From positions 1-13,286 of the forward strand of contig DAOWMJ010000030.1 in assembly GCA_030643145.1 (NCBI GenBank): 13,286 bases of DNA. The letters run 5' to 3'. A program made the position numbers and the translations under genes. The DNA comes from Candidatus Latescibacterota bacterium (GTDB lineage: Bacteria; Krumholzibacteriota; Krumholzibacteriia; Krumholzibacteriales; WJIX01). Under the pieces are notes generated by a model. The model was not told the DNA's origin. It ran no database searches and worked only from the letters and a program-made list of their open reading frames with translations. Positions 7,565-13,286 of this stretch are shown here, in pieces (the stretch's first letter is position 1; every line of letters begins with the position of its first letter).

Positions 7565-8437
7565 ATGGCGGGAATTAATGAAGCGAAATATATGCTCGGC
7601 GAATCGGTAAGGATGCTGAAATCCGGGAAAGTCTCTAATCTGATATCGGTAATTATAATGGGGTTTTCTCTGCTTGTGCTTGTCATTTATATTTTAGTTA
7701 CCCTGAATGTTTCAATAATCATCGAGAAGGGCATGGAAGAAATGTGTGTGTACGTTTACCTTGAAGACGGGGTAAACAACAGCATTACGGAAGATATCAG
7801 GGAGAAACTTCTGGAGATTGAAAGTGTCCGGAGAGTAGTTTTTGTCTCAAAAGATAAAGCCCTGGAGAAGTTTCGTGAACAGCTTGGAAAGAACAGCGAT
7901 ATTCTGGAGGAATTAGGGGCTAATCCCCTACCGGATGCTTTTAGAATACAGATGAAGCCTGAGTCTAACGCAAGTGTAGCTATGGAGAAAATAGCTCAGG
8001 CGGCTACAGGGTGGAAGGGAGTCGATGACGTAAGATACGGCAAGAAATGGGTTGAAAAAGGGGAAAAGCTTGTTAAGGGTTTCTATATGACAGGTTTGGC
8101 GCTGGGGTTGATAGTTTTTCTTTCAGTCATTTTTGTTATATCAAACACGGTCAGGTTGTCGATTTTATCAAGACGTGAATCAGTGGAAATAATGAAACTG
8201 GTCGGCGCAACAAATATGTACATCCAGGTTCCGTTTATTATTGAAGGAGCGATTCAGGGGATTGTGTCCTCGCTTCTCGCGATGGCGTTATTGTGGGGGG
8301 TTTGTTCATTTGCCGGGAGATATTTGCCGGGGCTTGGATTTTTCCGATTCGAAGGAGTAATAGGGTTTATAATTTTATGTGCTTTTTTGGGGTCTATTGG
8401 AAGTTTTGTCGCGATAAGGAAATTTCTCAAAAGGTAA
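7565..8437 (+). CDS. ftsX: Cell-division permease-like protein FtsX
   Basis: The membrane partner of FtsE, 290 residues, with the four-helix FtsX topology. The N-terminus is cytoplasmic and TM1 is at about 26-47. A large extracytoplasmic domain (about 48-170) follows; it is the part that binds EnvC-type activators. TM2 lies at about 173-197, TM3 at about 222-247 and TM4 at about 258-284. The cytoplasmic loop before TM3 carries the family motif ESVEIMKLVGATN. It lacks the long N-terminal extension of E. coli FtsX (352 residues) and is close to the usual length of about 300. The ATG at 7565 has only a weak GGGA site upstream, so coupling to ftsE 35 bases away may help. The downstream gene encodes the expected LytM-domain partner, giving a complete ftsE-ftsX-envC block. 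Confidence 0.94.
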   Translation: MAGINEAKYMLGESVRMLKSGKVSNLISVIIMGFSLLVLVIYILVTLNVSIIIEKGMEEMCVYVYLEDGVNNSITEDIREKLLEIESVRRVVFVSKDKALEKFREQLGKNSDILEELGANPLPDAFRIQMKPESNASVAMEKIAQAATGWKGVDDVRYGKKWVEKGEKLVKGFYMTGLALGLIVFLSVIFVISNTVRLSILSRRESVEIMKLVGATNMYIQVPFIIEGAIQGIVSSLLAMALLWGVCSFAGRYLPGLGFFRFEGVIGFIILCAFLGSIGSFVAIRKFLKR

Positions 8438-8443
8438 AGTTTT

Positions 8444-9640
8444 TTGCTTATGATGAAAAAGGGGAAATTCAGAATAGCGTGCCTCTTCTTTTTGCTGATC
8501 GCTGTTACGGGGTCGGTGGGTTTGTCCGCGCAGGAAAGAAAGCTGGGAAAACAAATTGAAGATCAGGAAAAAGAACTAACGAAACTGAGAAAAGAAATCA
8601 TAGAACAGAGGAAAAAGATTGAAGATCTGAAACGTAAAGAGAAAGACGTTGGGAGCTATCTGAGAAAATTAAAAAGAGAAAGGAGTCTTACAAAAGCGCT
8701 TCTCGAAGGGATAGAAGAAAAGAGAAAAATGTTGGAGAAACAGGTGGGGTTTTTAAGAGAATCCCTGGATCGAAACAGTGTTATTTACACTCAGAGACTC
8801 AAACTTTTTTCAAGGCGGCTCAAGGAAATCTACAAGGAGAGAGACAAATATTTATGGCAGGAGCTTTTAAACGCGAACGATTTCTCGGATCTCGTTCAGA
8901 GATACAAATTTTTTGTAATAGTTGCCGCCAGAGACGCAACAATGGTAGATGATATTAAGAAGAAAAGAAATGAAATATCGCGGGAAGAAATTGAACTTAC
9001 GCGGATGTTGACTGAAATATTCGTGTCCGGCGAGGAAAAGAGGGCGGAGCTCGCGAAATTGAGAATAAATGAAGAGGAAAGAACCAGGGCGCTGGCACAG
9101 CTGAAGGATAGAGAGAAAGGACATCAAAAGAGAATAGACAAATTGGCGGCAGCGGAAAAAAACCTTTTAAATATTATAACTAACCTGGAGAAAAAACGGG
9201 AAAAGATGATCAAATTTCGGGGAAAATTCGGCGAAATGGATTTCCCTGCTCTCAAGGGAAAGATGTTGATGCCTGCAGACGGCAGCACGGTTCAGAAATT
9301 CGGCAGATCAAGACACCCGCAATTTGGTACAGTTACGTTTAATTCTGGAATTGATATAAGCGCCAGAGAAGGTTCTCCGATTCGTGGAGTAGCGCGGGGC
9401 AGGGTCGAATACGCGGGAGAACTTTCGGGATACGGCAACTGTATAATCGTAAATCACAGCGGCGGCTATTATACGTTGTACGCGAGAATAGGTAAGATAT
9501 TTGTAAAGCAGGAAGACAAGGTGGAAAAGGGAGATATTATTGGGGAGGTTTTAAATTCTCCACTTTCCAACGAGGGGGTTTTTCATTTTGAAATAAGAAA
9601 ATCGAAAAAAGCCCTTGATCCCGAAGAATGGATAAAATAA
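8444..9640 (+). CDS. envC: EnvC-like murein hydrolase activator (coiled coil plus degenerate LytM domain)
   Basis: A periplasmic activator that, by analogy with E. coli EnvC, binds FtsX and turns on cell-wall amidases at the septum. It is 398 residues from TTG 8444, which AAGG precedes by nine bases; ATG 8450 or 8453 are alternatives and change only the first residues. A hydrophobic signal ends at LSA before QERK. A long, charged coiled coil runs from about 30 to 250, followed by an M23/LytM domain at about 270-398. The zinc site is broken: the HxxxD histidine is Asn300 (Asp304 remains), the TLYAH histidine is Arg348, and in HxH the first histidine is Val379 while His381 remains. This fits a non-catalytic EnvC role rather than an endopeptidase. 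It lies six bases after ftsX. The symbol is by architecture and context; sequence identity to E. coli EnvC is probably low. Confidence 0.85.
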   Translation: MLMMKKGKFRIACLFFLLIAVTGSVGLSAQERKLGKQIEDQEKELTKLRKEIIEQRKKIEDLKRKEKDVGSYLRKLKRERSLTKALLEGIEEKRKMLEKQVGFLRESLDRNSVIYTQRLKLFSRRLKEIYKERDKYLWQELLNANDFSDLVQRYKFFVIVAARDATMVDDIKKKRNEISREEIELTRMLTEIFVSGEEKRAELAKLRINEEERTRALAQLKDREKGHQKRIDKLAAAEKNLLNIITNLEKKREKMIKFRGKFGEMDFPALKGKMLMPADGSTVQKFGRSRHPQFGTVTFNSGIDISAREGSPIRGVARGRVEYAGELSGYGNCIIVNHSGGYYTLYARIGKIFVKQEDKVEKGDIIGEVLNSPLSNEGVFHFEIRKSKKALDPEEWIK

Positions 9641-9644
9641 GGAG
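9639..9644 (+). promoter_or_regulatory. Ribosome binding site that points to an AUC start for holB
   Basis: The AAGGAG here overlaps the envC stop and is six bases upstream of the in-frame ATC at 9651, ideal Shine-Dalgarno spacing. The first ATG of the holB frame, at 9720, is preceded by a pyrimidine-rich stretch (CCCTCCTTTCTTCC, 9706-9719) with no ribosome site. The site therefore favours initiation near 9651. Confidence 0.5.
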
Positions 9645-9650
9645 AAAAAG

Positions 9651-10736
9651 ATCGATATACTTTCAGCGTCAAGAGCAATTGCCAAATCACAGGAGCGGGT
9701 TTCGGCCCTCCTTTCTTCCATGTTGGGGGGGGAGACACGCCCTTCCTCATTCCTATTTGTTGGTCCCGAGGGATCGGGCAAGGAGCTAATGGCGATCTAT
9801 TTCGCGGCCGGGCTCAACTGTGATAGAGAGTGCTGGAGGGAGGAACGGAGATGCCCGTCATGTTCAAAGATATCAAGGCTGGAACATCCGGACATACATT
9901 TGATTTACCCCATTCCGTATGGATCGATTGAGAAGTCGCTGCCTGTAATTATTGAAAGTAGAAGAAAAAATTTTTTTAACAGCGGCGAATTTGGAAGAAA
10001 AGCCAGAAGTATCGGAATAGACCTTATTCGAAGTGTGATTGAAGCCGCTTCGAAACATCCCTTCGAGGGAAGAAAAACAATAATGATTCTTTTCGAAGCT
10101 CACCTGGCCACAAGAGAAGCTCAAAATGCCTTTTTGAAACTTCTTGAAGAACCGCCGGAATCAGTTGTTATTATATTGATTACGGAACATGCAGGCAAAC
10201 TGCTTCCGACAATAACCTCAAGATGCTACAAGGTCAGGTTTAACTATTTGTCCATTTCTGCCGTAGAGTCTATTCTCCGCGAAACTTTCAGCTTAAAAAA
10301 AGAAGAAGCAAAAAAAAGAGCAATCTTGTCGGAAGGGAATATCAGACGCGCTGTAAGATATGGAGACGAAAGATTCAGGGCAACTGAAAGGGGAGCTAAA
10401 AGAATTGTTTGCACGGTTCTCGACAGGAAACCTCGTGATATTACAAATGAAGCCGGGATTCTGGCGAAAGAGTATGACCGTGAAGAATTGGAGATGCTCC
10501 TTGAAGAGGTTGCAAGGATATTCAGGGTTTTAGTGAGAACTGAGCAAGTAAACGGGGGCGTACCCGAGTCGATTATGAATGAACTGGGGGAGGACCGAAT
10601 ATCAATAGCCCGACTTAGAAATTTTCCCGAGGATTTGGAAAAGATACTCTCGTCGGTTAACAATCTTAGAAAAAACGCTGATGTTGAGTTGACGCTTCTG
10701 CAACTCCTTCTTGATTTGGCGGGCGAGTGGTATTAA
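9651..10736 (+). CDS. holB: DNA polymerase III delta-prime subunit (clamp loader), probable non-AUG start
   Basis: Delta-prime is the fixed subunit of the clamp-loader complex that places the sliding clamp on primed DNA. Visible features: a P-loop-like GPEGSGKE; a zinc-type cysteine cluster (C-x3-C-x6-C-x2-C); HPDIHLIYP; REAQNAFLKLLEEPP; and the SRC motif in LLPTITSRC. The P-loop ends in Glu where ATPases have Thr or Ser, consistent with a non-hydrolysing delta-prime. From ATC 9651 the product has 361 residues; from the first ATG (9720) it has 338 and loses residues such as SQERVSALL that resemble the normal HolB N-terminus (compare QERV in homologues). No ATG, GTG or TTG occurs in frame between the upstream stop (9633) and 9720. 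An AUC or AUA start, or a base error, is likely. A run of eight Gs lies at 9725-9732. ricT follows, as in Bacillus. Confidence 0.88.
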   Translation: MDILSASRAIAKSQERVSALLSSMLGGETRPSSFLFVGPEGSGKELMAIYFAAGLNCDRECWREERRCPSCSKISRLEHPDIHLIYPIPYGSIEKSLPVIIESRRKNFFNSGEFGRKARSIGIDLIRSVIEAASKHPFEGRKTIMILFEAHLATREAQNAFLKLLEEPPESVVIILITEHAGKLLPTITSRCYKVRFNYLSISAVESILRETFSLKKEEAKKRAILSEGNIRRAVRYGDERFRATERGAKRIVCTVLDRKPRDITNEAGILAKEYDREELEMLLEEVARIFRVLVRTEQVNGGVPESIMNELGEDRISIARLRNFPEDLEKILSSVNNLRKNADVELTLLQLLLDLAGEWY

Positions 10737-10753
10737 ATTGATGCCGTATCGTT

Positions 10754-10774
10754 ATAGTGTTGTATAGTCACTAT
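10754..10774. repeat. Short inverted repeat in the holB-ricT gap
   Basis: ATAGTG (10754-10759) and CACTAT (10769-10774) form perfect six-base arms around a nine-base spacer. The gap 10737-10828 is the longest intergenic stretch in the window. There is no T-run after the repeat, so it is not a convincing intrinsic terminator. It could be an operator or chance in AT-rich DNA. Confidence 0.3.
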
Positions 10775-10828
10775 TATTGAAGCTTTGGCAAGGCGGCAAT
10801 CAGGTTTTTAACCCGGACAGGGGAAGTT

Positions 10829-11689
10829 ATGGAAATAGTTGAGATCAAGTTTAAATCTTTAAGAAAAGAGCTATTTCTAAATACAAGGGGATTGTATTTG
10901 AAGGCGGGTAATTACTGCATAGTTGATGCTGACAGGGGTGAGGATATTGGGGTTATAATGGATATCTACACGGGGGATGGAGAGGAACTTGAAGATATTG
11001 AAAAGGAAGTATTGAGGCATGCCACGGACGCGGATCAGGAAAAGATCGAGGAAGCCCGCCAGCGAGAAGAGGAAGCGCTCGAAATATGCCAGCAGAAAGT
11101 AGATGAACATAAGCTCCCGATGAAACTGGTAGATGTTGAGTGTCAGTTCGATGGAAACAAGATAACCTTCTATTTTACCTCCGACAAAAGAATAGATTTC
11201 AGGGAACTGGTGAGGGATCTCGCCGCGGTTTTTAAAACACGTATAGATCTTCGCCAGATTGGAGTAAGGGATGAAGCGAGAAGGTTTGATGGTGTTGGGA
11301 TGTGTGGACGCAGGCTTTGTTGCGCGACTTTTATCAAGGACTTCGAACCGATTACGCTTAAAATGGCCAAGGACCAAAATCTTCCTCTGACTCCCGCTAA
11401 AATCTCGGGGGTATGCGGAAGATTGATGTGTTGCCTCGCCTTTGAACTGAAAGAGTACAAGGATTTTATGAAGGGAATCCCCAAAAGCGGCAGTAATATC
11501 AATCACAAAGGCAAACGGTACAGGGTAGAGAAGACAAATATTTTCAAAAGAACTGTTATTATGAGTGATATGAACGGCGAATCTGTGGAAATTCCGGCTG
11601 AAGTCTTCATAGATGAAGCCTACAAAGGAAATCAAGCCGGAGGGAAAGAAAAAGTTCGTTTTAATGAACCAGGCGAGAAGAAGAAGTGA
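10829..11689 (+). CDS. ricT: PSP1-domain protein RicT (YaaT family)
   Basis: A 286-residue cytoplasmic protein of the PSP1/YaaT family. In Bacillus subtilis RicT joins RicA and RicF in an iron-sulfur complex that affects RNase Y-dependent RNA processing and development; the role outside Firmicutes is not settled. The diagnostic segment is clear: IGVRDEARRFDGVG, then MCGRRLCC (Cys159, 164, 165), KDFEPI, KMAKDQNLPL, and SGVCGRLMCC (Cys196, 201, 202). These six cysteines are the likely metal or cluster ligands. A charged helical segment at about 65-95 precedes this core, and the tail is very basic. The ATG at 10829 follows a strong AGGGGAAG site five to six bases upstream. It sits after holB and before metG and tatD, matching the order of these genes in Bacillus. 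No ricA or ricF is in the window. Confidence 0.94.
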   Translation: MEIVEIKFKSLRKELFLNTRGLYLKAGNYCIVDADRGEDIGVIMDIYTGDGEELEDIEKEVLRHATDADQEKIEEARQREEEALEICQQKVDEHKLPMKLVDVECQFDGNKITFYFTSDKRIDFRELVRDLAAVFKTRIDLRQIGVRDEARRFDGVGMCGRRLCCATFIKDFEPITLKMAKDQNLPLTPAKISGVCGRLMCCLAFELKEYKDFMKGIPKSGSNINHKGKRYRVEKTNIFKRTVIMSDMNGESVEIPAEVFIDEAYKGNQAGGKEKVRFNEPGEKKK

Positions 11690-11708
11690 AGGAGTTGTTT
11701 CGATAAAT

Positions 11709-13226
11709 ATGGAAAGAAAAACTTTCTACATTACTACGGCGATTGATTATGTAAACCAGAAACCCCATTTGGGGACTGCCTATGAAAAAATTGGCGCTGA
11801 CGTAATGGCCCGGTATAAACGTATGAATGGATTTGATACATTCTTTCTCATGGGAAACGATGAACACAGCGCGAATGTCGCGAATGAAGCAAAAAAGAAA
11901 GGACTCGACATTCTGGAGTACTGCCGGGGGATGTCCGGGGAATTCAAGAGAGTATGGGAACGGCTGAATATTTCTTTTGATGATTTTATCCATACATCAG
12001 AGGAAAGGCACGTTGAAAGTGTAAAAAGGCTTTTCGCCAAAATCGATGACGGAGGATATATTTATAAGGGTAAATATAACGGATTCTATTGTGAGTCATG
12101 CGAAGAATTTATCAGCGAAAAGGATCTTGTTGACGGCCTTTGCCCGAAGCATAAGCAGAAACCAAAAGAGATTGATGAGGAAAACTATTTTTTTGCCCTT
12201 TCTAAGTTTGAAAAACCCCTTCTTGAACATATTGAAAAGAATCCCGAATTTATCAGGCCGAGGAAAAGATATAATGAAATATTCAATGTTATAAAAAGCG
12301 GATTGGAGGATATTTCTATTTCAAGAATAGGGAAGAGTTGGGGGATCCCGCTGCCCAAGGACAAAGAGCATGTAATTTATGTTTGGTTTGACGCTTTGAC
12401 AAGTTACATATCCGCCCTCGGTTATGGGGGAGACGAAAAACTGTACAGGAAATATTGGCCGGCGGATCTTCATGTAATAGGAAAGGATATAACAAGATTT
12501 CATTGTATAATCTGGCCCGCGATGCTAATGGCTGCCGGAGTGCCTCTTCCGAAAAGCGTTTTTGCTCATGGGTTCATTTCCCTTTCCGGGGAAAAAATGA
12601 GTAAAACGAGAGGGAATATCCTCGACCCTGAGAGAATTGAAGAAAAATTTGGAGCCGATGGATTGAGATACCTGCTGCTCAAGGAAGTGCCCTTTGATAA
12701 GGATGGAGACATTTCAAATGAGATGCTCATAAATCGTTATAATGCTGAACTGGCCAATGAATTGGGGAATCTTTTCAGCAGAACGGCATCGATGATAGTA
12801 AAGTATCTAGATGGGAATGTTGAGAATGGCCGATTTGGGCCGGAATCCACACTTTATAATCCACTTGTTGAGGCTCTTTCGGAGTATAAAAAGTTTATGG
12901 ATGAAATGAGTTTTTCGAGAGCGCTTGATTCTTACTGGCGTGTAATACAGAGGGCGAATCGCTTTATTGAGGAAGAAAAACCCTGGGAATTGGCAAAGGA
13001 TGAAAGCGGGGGGGAAAGACTGCGGGACATTTTCAGGCAGCTTCTAGCCGTGCTTAGGACATCCGGGGTGGTTCTTTTGCCCTTCATGCCGCGGAAGATG
13101 GCGATAATGCTCGAAGGGTTGGGTGGAGAAAATCTCACATTGGACTCCCTGCCACCGGAAGAATCCGGAATAGAGGGGTTAACCAAGCCGGTTCCCCTTT
13201 TCCCGAGAATCGAAAAGGATGCCTGA
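11709..13226 (+). CDS. metG: Methionyl-tRNA synthetase, short form
   Basis: Class I aminoacyl-tRNA synthetase that charges initiator and elongator tRNA-Met. The ATG at 11709 gives 505 residues; AAGGAG overlaps the ricT stop but lies 14 bases upstream, a long spacing, and no other standard start fits. The HIGH-type motif is HLGT at 20-23, and the KMSKS-type motif is KMSKT at 296-300. The connective peptide carries one zinc knuckle: Cys128, Cys131, Cys145 and His148 (YCESC ... CPKH), like Thermus-type enzymes. WFDALTSYISALGYG and HVIGKDITRFH are standard active-site segments. The anticodon-binding helical domain includes NELGNLFSRT and EEEKPWELAK. The C-terminal EMAP/Trbp111-like tRNA-binding domain of many MetRS is missing, so the protein ends after the catalytic and anticodon domains. 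tatD begins 24 bases downstream. Confidence 0.97.
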   Translation: MERKTFYITTAIDYVNQKPHLGTAYEKIGADVMARYKRMNGFDTFFLMGNDEHSANVANEAKKKGLDILEYCRGMSGEFKRVWERLNISFDDFIHTSEERHVESVKRLFAKIDDGGYIYKGKYNGFYCESCEEFISEKDLVDGLCPKHKQKPKEIDEENYFFALSKFEKPLLEHIEKNPEFIRPRKRYNEIFNVIKSGLEDISISRIGKSWGIPLPKDKEHVIYVWFDALTSYISALGYGGDEKLYRKYWPADLHVIGKDITRFHCIIWPAMLMAAGVPLPKSVFAHGFISLSGEKMSKTRGNILDPERIEEKFGADGLRYLLLKEVPFDKDGDISNEMLINRYNAELANELGNLFSRTASMIVKYLDGNVENGRFGPESTLYNPLVEALSEYKKFMDEMSFSRALDSYWRVIQRANRFIEEEKPWELAKDESGGERLRDIFRQLLAVLRTSGVVLLPFMPRKMAIMLEGLGGENLTLDSLPPEESGIEGLTKPVPLFPRIEKDA

Positions 13227-13250
13227 AACAGGAGTCAGGACTAACGATAT

Positions 13251-13286
13251 ATGCTTGTTGACTCACATGTACATCTTGATATGCGC
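13251..13286 (+). CDS. tatD: TatD-family metal-dependent hydrolase, 5' end only
   Basis: Only the first 12 codons are in the window: MLVDSHVHLDMR. The HxH pair (SHVHLD) next to the start is the first metal-binding motif of TatD-type deoxyribonucleases of the amidohydrolase fold. AGGA about ten bases upstream can serve as the ribosome site. A tatD gene directly after metG is common (metS-yabD in Bacillus subtilis), which supports the call. So few residues cannot exclude another amidohydrolase or a PHP-type protein. Confidence 0.7.
   Translation, partial: MLVDSHVHLDMR

Noticed and set aside
9640..9732. Frameshift at the G8 run explaining the missing holB start
   Set aside because: The other two frames upstream give no HolB-like sequence, whereas the current frame does, so a shift is not needed.
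10738..10768. Sigma-70 promoter TTGATG ... TATAGT before ricT
   Set aside because: The spacing is 19 or 9 bases depending on the -10 chosen; too poor a match to list as a feature.
10877..11635. Long minus-strand open frame (252 codons) opposite ricT
   Set aside because: It lies wholly antisense to a clearly conserved gene, has no recognisable domain, and its composition is that of a mirrored reading frame.
1..13286. Mobile elements, CRISPR arrays, tRNA or rRNA genes, defence genes
   Set aside because: Coding sequence of recognisable housekeeping genes fills almost the whole window; no direct-repeat arrays, transposase motifs or cloverleaf-like segments were seen.

Overview
The window is a gene-dense, housekeeping stretch of a bacterial chromosome with low-to-moderate GC. 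All supported genes lie on the + strand, and no intergenic gap exceeds about 95 bases. In order they are: mfd (3' part only); two lipoprotein-like parvulin-family proteins; a SurA-like periplasmic chaperone; a small S4-domain RNA-binding protein; pdxA; ftsE; ftsX; an EnvC-like murein hydrolase activator; holB; ricT (PSP1 domain); metG; and the first 12 codons of a tatD-like gene. I see no rRNA, tRNA, CRISPR array, insertion sequence, phage gene or convincing terminator.

The host is most likely a diderm (outer-membrane) bacterium. SurA-type chaperones, several exported PPIase-like proteins with lipoprotein-type leaders, and an FtsEX-EnvC module all point that way. The gene order mixes arrangements known from different phyla. 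mfd followed by a parvulin and then an S4 protein, and holB-ricT-metG-tatD, recall Firmicutes. surA next to pdxA recalls gammaproteobacteria. I infer a deep-branching lineage, perhaps an FCB-group candidate phylum, but the sequence alone does not fix the taxon.

Region 3-1400: the C-terminal half of the transcription-repair coupling factor, ending with its helicase motifs and TRCF domain. Region 1464-5452: three consecutive exported parvulin-family proteins. One has two domains with both signature histidines lost, one is a single canonical domain, and one is a two-domain SurA. Together they look like a folding and escort module for envelope proteins. Region 5449-7529: tightly overlapping S4, pdxA and ftsE genes. 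Region 6717-9640: the FtsE/FtsX ABC-like complex followed by a coiled-coil LytM protein with a broken zinc site, a complete trigger for septal peptidoglycan amidases although no amidase is present here. Region 9651-13286: holB, ricT, metG and the start of tatD.

The strongest oddity is holB. Its coding frame and HolB-like sequence extend about 23 codons upstream of its first ATG, yet that stretch has no ATG, GTG or TTG. A good Shine-Dalgarno sits six bases before an in-frame ATC, so translation may begin at a rare AUC codon unless the sequence has an error there. I found no clearly novel multi-gene system; the interest lies in degenerate catalytic sites, the unusual start and the composite gene order.
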